DNA of 64,000 bases. Origin: Thiotrichales bacterium 19S3-11. Its GTDB lineage: Bacteria; Pseudomonadota; Gammaproteobacteria; Francisellales; Francisellaceae. The translations under genes were made by a program, and so were the position numbers. Below, one piece after another: positions 55,125 through 63,965 of the stretch. The stretch spans positions 20,832-84,831 of the forward strand of contig JAKJJU010000008.1 in the NCBI GenBank assembly GCA_021713295.1, read 5' to 3'. The first letter of the stretch is position 1. Each line of letters begins with the position of its first letter. Under the pieces are notes generated by a model. It was not told the origin of the DNA and did no database searches. It saw only the letters and a program-made list of their open reading frames with translations.

Positions 55125-55973
55125 ATGATATTTTTACGAATCTTATTTATGATGTTACTATCCAGCTTCATTCCATTATACGCCAATATTCAAGTAGTTG
55201 CAGCGGAAAACTTCTATGGCAGCCTTGCAAAAACCATTGGTGGAAAATATGTTAAAGTAACAAGCATTATTTCAAACCCAAATAGCGATCCTCACTTGTT
55301 TAGCACTTCAGCTAAAACCATGATAACCTTATCAAATGCTCAAGTACTCATTTACAATGGACTTAATTACGACCCTTGGATCAAACAAATCCTTGCTTCA
55401 GTTAAAGTCCCTTCTGTAATTAATGTTAGCGTATTAATGAATATAAAATCAGGTAGTAACCCTCATATCTGGTATAACCCTAATACTTTTCCAACGCTGG
55501 CAAAAAAGTTAGTTGCTGTTTATTCAAACCTTGAGCCTGAAAATAAAAACTACTTTAAAGAAAACTTTACTGCATTTATGAAACAATATCACCGTATATT
55601 TCTATACATTGATCAATTAAAAACAAAAACGAATCAACTACCGGTCACCGCTACAGAGCCTGTTTTTGGCTATATGGCTGATGCTTTGGGGATGGACATG
55701 AAAGGGAAAGCCGTTCAGTGGCAAATTATGAATGATGCAACGCCATCACCTAAAATGATGGTCAAATACCAAAACTTACTTGAACAAAAACAAGTTAAAT
55801 TACTATTTTATAATAGTCAAGTTAAAGAACCTGCTACAGAAACAATCAAAGCCTTGGCAGAGAAAAATCATATTGCTATTATTGGAGTTAATGAAACAAT
55901 GCCGCCTGATACCACCGTAACTAAGTGGCTAGAAACAACCTTAGATCAAATAAATGCAAAAGTGGCCCAATGA
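55125..55973 (+). CDS. Metal ABC transporter substrate-binding protein (ZnuA-like)
   Basis: About 282 residues. The signal peptide ends near residue 20 (SSFIPLYANI). The fold shows IQVVAAENFYGSLAKTIGG, NPNSDPHLFSTSAKTMITLS (first metal His), NPHIWYNPNTF (second His) and ATEPVFGYMADALGM, where ZnuA and MntA-type proteins usually have a His (HDAFGYF) but this one has Glu. There is no His-rich loop. Likely metal is Zn or Mn. ATG 55125 has AAGG six bases upstream. It starts the operon with the ATPase and permease genes. Confidence 0.88.
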   Translation: MIFLRILFMMLLSSFIPLYANIQVVAAENFYGSLAKTIGGKYVKVTSIISNPNSDPHLFSTSAKTMITLSNAQVLIYNGLNYDPWIKQILASVKVPSVINVSVLMNIKSGSNPHIWYNPNTFPTLAKKLVAVYSNLEPENKNYFKENFTAFMKQYHRIFLYIDQLKTKTNQLPVTATEPVFGYMADALGMDMKGKAVQWQIMNDATPSPKMMVKYQNLLEQKQVKLLFYNSQVKEPATETIKALAEKNHIAIIGVNETMPPDTTVTKWLETTLDQINAKVAQ

Positions 55974-56689
55974 ATGAAGTAATAATTGACTGTCAAAATG
56001 TTATTCTTGGTTATCCCAATACCCCCCCACTAACCAACCCTTTCTCATTTTCAATTTTATCTGGACACTGGGTTGGCATTATTGGTGATAATGGTTCGGG
56101 AAAATCAACTTTATTCAAAAATATATTAGGTGATATGGTTCCTCAATCAGGGCAGCTTAAAGTATTTAATCAACCCTGTGGCAATAAGCAAAATAACCGT
56201 CAAATCGGCTATATCCCACAAGCACGACATATTGATACACCAGAGCACCTTACTGCTTATGAATTACTTAAAGCAACCAGAAACGGTTACCGTTTTGGTA
56301 TAACACTTAAGCGCCAGCAAACCATTAAAAAAGTGAATCGTTATATTGAACTTGTTGGTGCTACAAATTATGCTAACTCTGCTTTTAGGTCATTATCGGG
56401 TGGTCAAAAAAAACGTATTTATCTTGCCCAAGCCCTGATTAATCAGCCTAGACTATTGTTATTAGATGAACCATTAGCAGACCTTGACCTTAATGCAAAA
56501 CATCGCTTTATTCAATGCTTGCAAAAAGTCCATGCCGAAATTCCTATTACTGTGTTAATGATTACACATGAAATGAATGAAATGCATCAATATTTGTCTG
56601 ACTTTATTCACTTTCATAATCAAAATGTTATTCTGAGTCCCAATTATCCATTTAGCAAAGCTTTTGAGGATCATTGCCACCATGTTTGA
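55970..56689 (+). CDS. Metal ABC transporter ATP-binding protein (ZnuC-like)
   Basis: About 239 residues. Walker A is GDNGSGKSTL, the signature is LSGGQKKRIYLAQ, Walker B LLLLDEPLADLD and the switch His lies in LMITHEMNEM, fitting the Zn/Mn ATPase family. The start ATG overlaps the stop of the binding-protein gene (ATGA), and its 3' end overlaps the permease gene, so the three are one operon that imports a divalent metal. Confidence 0.92.
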   Translation: MNEVIIDCQNVILGYPNTPPLTNPFSFSILSGHWVGIIGDNGSGKSTLFKNILGDMVPQSGQLKVFNQPCGNKQNNRQIGYIPQARHIDTPEHLTAYELLKATRNGYRFGITLKRQQTIKKVNRYIELVGATNYANSAFRSLSGGQKKRIYLAQALINQPRLLLLDEPLADLDLNAKHRFIQCLQKVHAEIPITVLMITHEMNEMHQYLSDFIHFHNQNVILSPNYPFSKAFEDHCHHV

Positions 56690-57476
56690 TTATGTATTTA
56701 TGCAGTATGCATTTATTGCTGGGACACTCTCAGCATTAACTTGCGGTGTCATCAGCTTATTTGTTGTAACAAGAAAAGCAGCATTTGCAGCACATGCATT
56801 AAGTCATATCAGTATAACCGGTGCTGCCTTAGGTTTACTTGTTGGTTTCTCTGCATTAACAGGCCAATTAGTTATTAATTTGATTTCAGCATTCTTAATG
56901 GGTTTGGTTGGTGAAAAAACCATTAAAAATGATCAAACCATTGGTATGGTATTAACATTTTTTCTTGGCATCGGCGCATTAACTCTATTTTTATATCAAT
57001 CAGGCTATGCTGGCTCTGTTATGAGTATTATGTTTGGTAATCTGCTGGCTGTTTCACTTGAGCAAATTTATTTATTGATCACACTTAGTATCATTCTTTT
57101 AGCGATATTACTTTGTATTTTTCGCCCGCTATGGTTTTCAACCTTAGAGCCTGATCTCGCTGTGGCACTACGCCTACCAGTAAAGTCACTGACAATTATT
57201 TTCTTTTGCCTTATTGCAATTACAGTTTCCATGGCTTGCCAAGTTGTCGGTGCACTTTTAGTCTTTGCTTTGTTGATTGGCCCTGGCGTTATTGCTAGTC
57301 AATGGGCGAAAACTTTAATAGGAAATTTAATCATTAGTGTAAGTATCTCTGTTATTAGTATATGGCTAGCTTTATATTTAGCTTTTTATTTAAATTTACC
57401 AATAAGTTTTTGTGTAACTTTATTAATCACTATTTTCTATTTAATTGGATTATTTAGAACGCGCTTTTACAAATAA
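56682..57476 (+). CDS. Metal ABC transporter permease (ZnuB-like)
   Basis: About 264 residues with eight or nine hydrophobic segments and the ABC-3 family pattern: AAFAAHALSHISITGAALG, GEKTIKNDQTIGMVLTFFLGIG, SGYAGSVMSIMFGNL and VVGALLVFALLIGPGVIASQWAK (coupling region). It forms the inner-membrane channel for the metal importer. It overlaps the ATPase gene by eight bases, the usual sign of translational coupling. Confidence 0.92.
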   Translation: MFDYVFMQYAFIAGTLSALTCGVISLFVVTRKAAFAAHALSHISITGAALGLLVGFSALTGQLVINLISAFLMGLVGEKTIKNDQTIGMVLTFFLGIGALTLFLYQSGYAGSVMSIMFGNLLAVSLEQIYLLITLSIILLAILLCIFRPLWFSTLEPDLAVALRLPVKSLTIIFFCLIAITVSMACQVVGALLVFALLIGPGVIASQWAKTLIGNLIISVSISVISIWLALYLAFYLNLPISFCVTLLITIFYLIGLFRTRFYK

Positions 57477-57478
57477 AC

Positions 57479-58267
57479 TCATTCACAACTTGATGGGCTT
57501 AACTTACATTTTAAGCTATTTAGTGACTTTTTAATCGTACCACCTGTCGAATTGATGCCTTCATTAATCTCAGCCTGAGTAAACGCTGCAACCGCTTTTG
57601 TTGATACAACTTTTAAAACTTGTTGAATAATTTGACTAGTCGTTTCGCCAGCTTGAGATTGACCAACATTAGTGAGTTGGATTTCATCTATCGTAAAATT
57701 TAGTTCTTTATTGGCTAAAGCGAGCACTTTTGCATTGACTGCCATATCGTTAATAATTAGATTTTTAATGATAACTTTTTTTGCCGGTTTTTTCGTTGTT
57801 TCATCCGCTGTTTTATCTGTTGATGGCTTATTAGTTTGATCATCTTCTGCTTTATCTGAAGCTGTATTTTTTTCAATATTACTCTGTAATACATTCAAAT
57901 TAGATAAACCCTTATCATTTTGCTCATAGTATAAATGGGGCGCATCAATGACAATTGATTTAACAACAATGGTGTCACTTTTAATTGTACTCGTATCAAC
58001 AGCTATTGATATCTGATCTAAGGTTAGTATGTCTGGGTAGCTAAAGCCCTTAGGGTTCGCGATCTTTAGCGATTTAATGGATGCTTTTCCATGAAATGCG
58101 CTGATATCTACACCGCTTACTGTCACTTGTGTACCTAACGTTTGAGAACCATATTTCTCAATTAAGTAACCTGCAACGTAATTAATTGACATCCAAACAC
58201 CAATGATAACAACAATAATAACTGCAATAATAATACCTAAAAATTTAAGTCCTTTTCTCTTCGCCAT
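57479..58267 (-). CDS. AsmA-like periplasmic protein
   Basis: 262 residues: an N-terminal membrane helix (about 8-28) and a periplasmic part that starts with IEKYGSQTLGTQVTVSGVDI and SIKSLKIANPKGFSYPDILTLDQISIAVD, the N-terminal AsmA/DUF748-type repeat. A Lys/Asp/Thr-rich linker (about 130-165) divides it from a second beta repeat (KVIIKNLIINDMAVNAKVL). AsmA-type proteins help move phospholipids to the outer membrane; this one is short for the family. GGTAGAGAG is before ATG. It faces the metal importer convergently, three bases away. Confidence 0.75.
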   Translation of the reverse strand: MAKRKGLKFLGIIIAVIIVVIIGVWMSINYVAGYLIEKYGSQTLGTQVTVSGVDISAFHGKASIKSLKIANPKGFSYPDILTLDQISIAVDTSTIKSDTIVVKSIVIDAPHLYYEQNDKGLSNLNVLQSNIEKNTASDKAEDDQTNKPSTDKTADETTKKPAKKVIIKNLIINDMAVNAKVLALANKELNFTIDEIQLTNVGQSQAGETTSQIIQQVLKVVSTKAVAAFTQAEINEGINSTGGTIKKSLNSLKCKLSPSSCE

Positions 58268-58357
58268 TAACTCTCTACCTTTAATAACTCATCTATTTGT
58301 TATTTAGTTAATAGTAGTCATTTATACAGTAGAGATAAAGAAAAGAATGGTATCTAT

Positions 58358-59683
58358 TTACGATTTCACAGCACTTTGAATTTTCTCATGCCAGTTAAGT
58401 TGCTTTTGATACAGCTGCTGTTCATCAATCGTTAACAACGCCCTATCTTTCATTAAGCATTGGCCATTGACCCAAGTATCATTCACTTGATTTCTACTTG
58501 CTGCATAAACAATTTGAGAGATTGGATGATAAACAGGTAATGTTTCAGGAAATAGAAGATCAACACTAATACAATCAGCGCGTTTACCAATTTCAAGTGA
58601 ACCAACAGCTTCATCTAATTTTAATGCCTTAGCACCAGCGATCGTTGCCATTTCCAATACAGCTTCAGCTGATAAATCTTCTGGATTTAAATTCGCCACC
58701 TTAGCTAAAAAAGAAGCTGATCTCATTTCAGAAATCATATCAATATCATTATTACTTGCTGAGCCATCGGTTCCTAACGCAACATTTATTCCTCGGTTAA
58801 GCATTTTTTGAACTGGGGAAATACCACTTGATAATTTCATATTTGATTCAGGACAGTGCACTACATTAACATTATTTTCTACTAATAACTCAATTTCTTC
58901 CTCATCCAATGCCGTCATATGCACTGCAATAAAACGATCACTCAACCAGCCTTTAGATGCATAATGCTTAACTGGGCTTTGGCCATAAATACTAACAAAC
59001 TCATCAACTTCATGCTGTGTTTCATGTAAATGCGTATGAATTGGTAAATTATTTTGACTGGATAACTGATAAACCTTTTGCATGATTTCATCATTAACAC
59101 CATAAGGTGAATGTGGGCCAATGGCAACCGATAGTAACTGACTATCTTTCAAGAGCTCAATTAACTTTTCTTGGTGAGAAAAACATTCATCTGGCGTCTT
59201 TGCCCAAGGCGTTTGAAAATGATAAATACAATGAGATAAGACGCCACGAACACCTGCATTGCTACAAGCTTTTGCAACTTCATCCATATGAAAATAATGA
59301 TCATTCACGCACGTAACGCCACCACGGATACACTCCGCTAAGGCATGTATCGTAGCATCATAGACATATTCAGCTGAAATCGTTTTACGCTCAGCAGGCC
59401 AAATATAATCACTTAACCATGTATGCAGCGTCACATCGTCCTTAAGCCCTCGGTAATAACTCATACCAAGGTGAGTATGTGCATTAATCAAACCAGGCAT
59501 TAGTACGTGATTGTCTCGTTGAAAAACCTCATTGGCTGTATAAACTTTATCTACTTCTGACTGTGCTAATAAATCAACAATAACTCCATCATTAATAACT
59601 AATGCATAGTTTTCTAATACTCTATTTTCAGGTCGAACTGGCAATATCCATCGCGCAGCAATAATTGAATCAACGTGTTTCAT
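58358..59683 (-). CDS. mtaD: 5-methylthioadenosine/S-adenosylhomocysteine deaminase-like amidohydrolase
   Basis: About 441 residues of the TRZ/ATZ amidohydrolase group. Metal ligands: GLINAHTHLGMSYYRG (HxH), HTHLHET (His), AVHMTALDEEE (His) and LGTDGSASNNDIDM (Asp). It deaminates MTA and SAH to the inosine forms, serving nucleoside salvage; related enzymes act on guanine or triazines, so the substrate is likely but not certain. ATG 59683 has GGG seven bases upstream; a TTG start four codons earlier is less likely. A strong AT-rich dyad lies just upstream. Confidence 0.88.
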   Translation of the reverse strand: MKHVDSIIAARWILPVRPENRVLENYALVINDGVIVDLLAQSEVDKVYTANEVFQRDNHVLMPGLINAHTHLGMSYYRGLKDDVTLHTWLSDYIWPAERKTISAEYVYDATIHALAECIRGGVTCVNDHYFHMDEVAKACSNAGVRGVLSHCIYHFQTPWAKTPDECFSHQEKLIELLKDSQLLSVAIGPHSPYGVNDEIMQKVYQLSSQNNLPIHTHLHETQHEVDEFVSIYGQSPVKHYASKGWLSDRFIAVHMTALDEEEIELLVENNVNVVHCPESNMKLSSGISPVQKMLNRGINVALGTDGSASNNDIDMISEMRSASFLAKVANLNPEDLSAEAVLEMATIAGAKALKLDEAVGSLEIGKRADCISVDLLFPETLPVYHPISQIVYAASRNQVNDTWVNGQCLMKDRALLTIDEQQLYQKQLNWHEKIQSAVKS

Positions 59684-59698
59684 GGCGTTACCCAAAGA

Positions 59699-59726
59699 TT
59701 AAATTAATAATTGGGTATTAATTTAA
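59699..59726. repeat. AT-rich perfect inverted repeat upstream of mtaD
   Basis: TTAAATTAATA and TATTAATTTAA (11-bp perfect arms) enclose a 6-base centre, ending 16 bases before the mtaD ATG. It is placed like an operator or a leader hairpin. Confidence 0.6.
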
Positions 59727-59773
59727 CTGAAATATATTACTCGTCAAGTTATATGCCTACGAAATCACCACAT

Positions 59774-60340
59774 TTATAACTTAAAGTCAGTAATTTCACC
59801 TTTTGCTCGGAACTGATGATAAGAAGTAAAGTTTTTCTTTCCGTTTGGCCCATAAGCCAATATGACAGAGATGTTGCTTCCCGTTTTGAAAACCTTACCA
59901 TATTTTTTATCTTTAGACTCTAGTGGAATAGTAAACTGTATCGTTGTCCAGCCATTTTCATATTTTCCGGAAATTAGCTGTACTTCAGTTGGTGCATTTA
60001 GCGACGCCATCGATTTATGAGACCACTTTCCAACACCATATTCATTTGAAATAACCGGCTGATTATCCTTGTTAATATACCCCATAATAATATTAGCATC
60101 TCGCATATCGTCAGTTGCACCAAAACCAACAGCTACCCAGCCTGTGGTTTTTGCTGATAACGTAATCAGCATAGCATCACTATTAGATGCCTTTTGATAG
60201 GTAAAATAAATATTTTCAGCTGAAACCTTACAAGTATTACTTGCCTTTTGACAACTCGTTTGTGCAGTTGCTGCAAATAAATAGCTACAACCACTTAAAA
60301 AAATTACACATAAGAAACTTATGATCTTTAATTGCTTCAT
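59774..60340 (-). CDS. DOMON-domain lipoprotein
   Basis: 188 residues. The lipobox LSGC (C18) marks a lipoprotein. Then comes a beta-sandwich with YFTYQKASNSDAMLITLSAK, GWVAVGFGATDDMRDANIIM and GYINKDNQPVISNEYG, the hallmark strands of DOMON domains, which bind haem or sugars in eukaryotic and some bacterial proteins. WTTIQFTIPLESKD and VILAYGPNGKKNF close the fold. The partner and ligand are unknown. It lies on the same strand as mtaD and upstream of it. Confidence 0.8.
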   Translation of the reverse strand: MKQLKIISFLCVIFLSGCSYLFAATAQTSCQKASNTCKVSAENIYFTYQKASNSDAMLITLSAKTTGWVAVGFGATDDMRDANIIMGYINKDNQPVISNEYGVGKWSHKSMASLNAPTEVQLISGKYENGWTTIQFTIPLESKDKKYGKVFKTGSNISVILAYGPNGKKNFTSYHQFRAKGEITDFKL

Positions 60341-60350
60341 TTAATTATTC

Positions 60351-60692
60351 TCATCCTTTAGGTTTTGTTTCATAAACATTTTTAGCTTTAACAGCGCTTT
60401 TCCCTGGTGGTTCTTCCCACCAACCCTCAAGCTTCCATTTAGCTATAATAATCTGCTTTACCGCATCACGCAAATGGTCTTCTTTGATTACATTCCACGC
60501 ATCAGCTAAGCCACCGCTTCTTAAAACTTCATTTACTGAATGTATATGATTATGCTTAGCAATATCGGATACGGTATGTTTTAACCAGTTTAGCGCTTGC
60601 TGTTTTACTTTCGCTTCGTGCGCTGCCGCCTCTGACGCAACAATTTCTTCTGTTTGCTTATTCTCTTTTGTCTGTTCATCTTCATCTGCCAT
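60351..60692 (-). CDS. Unrecognised small acidic protein
   Basis: About 113 residues from ATG 60692, which has AGGAG seven bases upstream; the open frame extends 20 codons more without a better start. The N-terminus is Glu-rich and helical (DEQTKENKQTEEIVASEAAA); the rest includes ALNWLKHTVSDIAKH and KWKLEGWWEEPPGKS. It is not recognised. No signal peptide or membrane segment. It lies just upstream of the DOMON lipoprotein gene, 10 bases away, so they may be co-transcribed. Confidence 0.65.
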   Translation of the reverse strand: MADEDEQTKENKQTEEIVASEAAAHEAKVKQQALNWLKHTVSDIAKHNHIHSVNEVLRSGGLADAWNVIKEDHLRDAVKQIIIAKWKLEGWWEEPPGKSAVKAKNVYETKPKG

Positions 60693-60810
60693 AAACTTTC
60701 TCCTGATGTTCCCATCATTAACTATTAAACTATAGTTTGCCTTAGAGAACATTTCAATTTAATCATCGCTTTGAAAATACGACTAAGTTACAATATCAAT
60801 CTGTGTAAAG

Positions 60811-61206
60811 ATGATAGGCTTAATGACAATGCAAATTAGTTTAGATACCCCTGATACTGAAATCTATGTCAAATCTTATATGCCTGCTGAATATATTCAG
60901 CTAAATCAACAACAATATGCGCATTCTTTGATTATTTCTTCAACCAATATCCTAGTAGCAGAGCAATTACCAAATGAGTTTTCTGAGCTTTCAGTTAAGC
61001 ATGTTGAGCAATTTTTAAACTTTAATGCAGATATTTACTTATTAGGAACTGGAAGCAGTCATCAAATTCCACACCCTGATTTACTCAAAGTTGCTTTTAA
61101 AAAAAATAAACCGTTGGATTTTATGGATACCAATGCAGCTTGTCGAACGTTTAATGTTCTCGCATCAGAATATCGTAATGTTATTGCGTTACTCTCACTG
61201 GCTTAA
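60811..61206 (+). CDS. Mth938-domain (DUF498, NDUFAF3-like) protein
   Basis: 131 residues with the late block DIYLLGTGSSHQIPHPDLLK followed by FMDTNAACRTFNVLASEYRNVIALL, which identifies the Mth938/NDUFAF3 family. The human member is a complex I assembly factor; bacterial roles are not established. The exact start (60811, 60823 or 60829) is uncertain because three ATGs occur in nine codons. It is divergent from the acidic protein gene. Confidence 0.88.
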   Translation: MIGLMTMQISLDTPDTEIYVKSYMPAEYIQLNQQQYAHSLIISSTNILVAEQLPNEFSELSVKHVEQFLNFNADIYLLGTGSSHQIPHPDLLKVAFKKNKPLDFMDTNAACRTFNVLASEYRNVIALLSLA

Positions 61207-61240
61207 GTTTATTTCTGTTAGATAGTTAACCTAATTCTGG

Positions 61241-61417
61241 CTACTTAGAAGACTTAGACTGTGAAACTACATTAGCATGTTGAGAAATAACATTGCCATG
61301 CTTAGAAGCAACTGGAATTAAAATGATACTTGATTTATTCCGTTGATTTGCATTCAGTACTGGTAACAATAAGCTAAAAATAATTGCTCCAATAACAACC
61401 AATGATAGTATATTCAT
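61241..61417 (-). CDS. Small membrane or secreted peptide
   Basis: A 58-residue frame: one hydrophobic helix (ILSLVVIGAIIFSLLLPVL, about residues 3-21), then a polar, Ser/Lys/Asn-rich tail. GGGAG precedes the ATG by about six bases, which supports translation. It resembles a small single-pass protein of the inner membrane, or a peptide with a signal. Not recognised. Confidence 0.5.
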   Translation of the reverse strand: MNILSLVVIGAIIFSLLLPVLNANQRNKSSIILIPVASKHGNVISQHANVVSQSKSSK

Positions 61418-61601
61418 GATACACTCCCAGCTTAAAAACTACACATCTATTAATAAGTATATACAAATAAATCAAATTTTATCAATTTAAGCTTATTTGC
61501 CTAACTTAACTTTAAAAATAATTTTATTAATCGAAAAAAGCTTGCATAAAATAAATTCTATCTACTATATTAAAAGTTACCTGATCAAAAAGGGGGTTGC
61601 C

Positions 61602-61904
61602 ATGAAATACTATAAATTAACACCAAGAGATGAAATACTTGATAATGAACTGTGGAGAGCTAATAGCACACATTTTGAACCCGCGTTAATCCAAGCTATT
61701 GATGAGCATCAAGCGCGAGAGGTTGCTGAGATGTATTATGGTATCTGTTATGGTACATCACTTAAAACAAGCGGGCTTTGGTTGGATGATGACTATGTTG
61801 AAGCAACTGAAATCAATGATTCTCAGTTTAAGCTTTTAAGCAAAGAATTCAAAGTACTGAAACAAGAACCTATAAGTCATATTGCAGGACAAAGTTATCA
61901 TTAA
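61602..61904 (+). CDS. Unrecognised small protein
   Basis: About 100 residues from ATG 61602, preceded by AGGGGG six bases upstream; an upstream open frame is AT-rich and looks untranslated. KYYKLTPRDEILDNELW, IDEHQAREVAEMYYGICYG and LWLDDDYVEATEI suggest a compact alpha/beta protein. No signal or membrane segment. Unknown function. Confidence 0.65.
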   Translation: MKYYKLTPRDEILDNELWRANSTHFEPALIQAIDEHQAREVAEMYYGICYGTSLKTSGLWLDDDYVEATEINDSQFKLLSKEFKVLKQEPISHIAGQSYH

Positions 61905-62126
61905 AACGAAAACAGCTATGATTATAATTCCTATTCATTAGACAAGACTGTCTTAATTTGATTATTCATTTAAATATAACTTATTGATTTACAAAATATC
62001 TTTAAAGTTAATACCATAAAAAATGGAAAAATTCAACAGACATAAAAGTTTTTTATTTCATTTTAATATTTAGCCCTTTTTTTGAACAATGTCATCACTA
62101 ATTTATTGAAATTGATGGGGTGATGC

Positions 62127-62975
62127 ATGAAAAACAACTCTAAACAGTATAAGATCAAACCTACTTTCTTTTCTCATTTAGCTAGACTAGGGGTCTTATT
62201 AATAGTATTTTATTTACCCTATGTTGCTGATGCAAAAACTGTCATGCATGGGGAATTTGTAAATAATACGACAGATGAGATCACCGTCAAAAAGACAGGG
62301 AGTCACTGCTGGTATGATGATGACTTATCAGGTAGTCATACCATTGCACCTGGAGCTACTTGGTCGTTTAAAACAGAAGATAAAGATAGTGGTAGTTGTT
62401 ATGATGATGGTGCTGCAATTACAACCAGTCACTATATTAATCTATCGGTTAGCAGTGATAGTAATGGCACACGAAATATCCAACTAAATTCACATATGTC
62501 TGCTGGTTGGCATGATCACTGTGGTGACTCCACTGATACAAATATTGATATCTCCGGAGGCTGTAACTACAATGTTAAAGTTAATCCATTGGGGTCTCCT
62601 TTAACGTTTAAAATTAAATCAATTGGTCTAGGTAAAGTGAGCGAAACTGCTTGCGGTAGTAATTTAACTTCCGCCTATGATGGCACGCCCTATATTCAAT
62701 GCACAAGCACGACAGATGATGGATCAAATTATGTTAATATTTTGAATGTTAATTTCTCTAGTAGTGGCAGTGCTTGTAATATCTTAGTCAAATCAGATGG
62801 TACTATTCAAACTGTAAACTGCGATAATAATGTAAGTTATGATTTTACTTCTGATAAAGATGTTGTATTTCTATGCCAACAAGCTGATAGTAATAGCTCA
62901 ACTTGCCCTTGGTTAGTACAACAAACGAATTCAGATGACAGTTATAAATCAATACAATCAGGAATCTATACTTAA
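62127..62975 (+). CDS. Secreted cysteine-containing orphan protein
   Basis: 282 residues: basic N-terminus, signal-like helix near 20-36 (LGVLLIVFYLPYVADAK), then an all-beta region with repeated Cys and Asn/Ser/Thr/Asp-rich loops. EFVNNTTDEITVKKTGSHCW and TIAPGATWSFKTEDKDSGSC resemble the opening of small beta-sandwich adhesin-like or aegerolysin-like proteins, but this is not a firm match. About ten cysteines after the signal could form disulfides in the periplasm or outside the cell. GATGGGGTG lies before ATG. Confidence 0.65.
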   Translation: MKNNSKQYKIKPTFFSHLARLGVLLIVFYLPYVADAKTVMHGEFVNNTTDEITVKKTGSHCWYDDDLSGSHTIAPGATWSFKTEDKDSGSCYDDGAAITTSHYINLSVSSDSNGTRNIQLNSHMSAGWHDHCGDSTDTNIDISGGCNYNVKVNPLGSPLTFKIKSIGLGKVSETACGSNLTSAYDGTPYIQCTSTTDDGSNYVNILNVNFSSSGSACNILVKSDGTIQTVNCDNNVSYDFTSDKDVVFLCQQADSNSSTCPWLVQQTNSDDSYKSIQSGIYT

Positions 62976-63118
62976 TATTTAACTCACTGAACTATCTGAT
63001 TAATTTTGAAATAAAACTTATTCTATTGCTGATATCATTCTCTTTTTATATTTACTATCATAATTGGATCATACTTATTACTTTTAAATAAAAAAATCTT
63101 AATTATGGAGATCTATTT

Positions 63119-63565
63119 ATGCCAGGGGATTATTATATTGCACACCTTAATACTGGAAATCATCAATTAATTTGGACTGATCTATCTGTAGATGATTTAG
63201 TCAATTTTATTGTAGAAGGTAAGGATAAGATTTATATCGCAAATTACTCATATAAGTCAGCTGAAGAAGCGCTAGAAGAATCAAAGCTATTCTGTACTAA
63301 TGGACTTGATGAACTAAAATTTACAGTGGAACTCAATGCCAATAGAGAAATTACCAAACTATTTCATATTAATGATATCACATTAACAACATCTCCAATA
63401 AAACTGACAGCTTACAGCCGGAGTTCTTATTACATATCTGATGATAAGTTTGACGAAAAAATACTTATGAGTCTTACTAGTCAACAACAAGCACCCCATG
63501 TATTTTTTGCTAATAGCACAAGTGACAACACAAAACTGAATTTACCTAATCCAAGTCATCAATAA
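63119..63565 (+). CDS. Unrecognised protein
   Basis: 148 residues with GGAG nine bases before ATG. No signal or membrane segment. The sequence is regular alpha/beta in composition, with an acidic helix (KSAEEALEESKLFC) in the middle and a Ser/Asn-rich tail. It is not recognised. It follows the secreted orphan gene on the same strand by about 140 bases. Confidence 0.6.
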   Translation: MPGDYYIAHLNTGNHQLIWTDLSVDDLVNFIVEGKDKIYIANYSYKSAEEALEESKLFCTNGLDELKFTVELNANREITKLFHINDITLTTSPIKLTAYSRSSYYISDDKFDEKILMSLTSQQQAPHVFFANSTSDNTKLNLPNPSHQ

Positions 63566-63965
63566 GATAAAAAATTTTTCGCCAGTAGAGTAAGATCATC
63601 AAAACGCTTTCCAATAACCTTCAAGCCTGAGAGTGAAAAAACAACAACAAACAACAAAAGCCCTTCCAAGCTTTCTACCGGCGGATAGAACAGCTTAATT
63701 GATTATACCTGTTTTAATTGTAGTAAATATATTTCTAGTTAGCCAATTTAATTAAGTATGGCATATAAAAACATGTAGTATCCAATTGCTATATCAAAAC
63801 TTATGCTACTTAATTTCTTTCCTTTATATTTCTTTAGCTTAACCTATAATTCGATGTAAAATATAATGTAAATCACACTACAGGACAGTAATAGCTTAAG
63901 TTATTGATTTTAAATTGAACTTATGCAATTTTATAATTGCGAAAAAATAAAAAAGAACGAGTCCA
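63566..63965. other. Non-coding stretch
   Basis: No supported gene in 400 bases. It is AT-rich with one GC-richer patch near 63650-63690. A 6-bp palindrome, GCAATT-TTAT-AATTGC, lies at 63925-63940, 25 bases before the last ATG. Confidence 0.5.

Noticed and set aside
63559..63702. A 47-codon minus-strand frame with a hydrophobic VVVFSLSGLKVIGK stretch
   Set aside because: No ATG, no ribosome-binding site, overlaps the end of the 63119 gene; it looked transposase-like, but I could not place it in a family.
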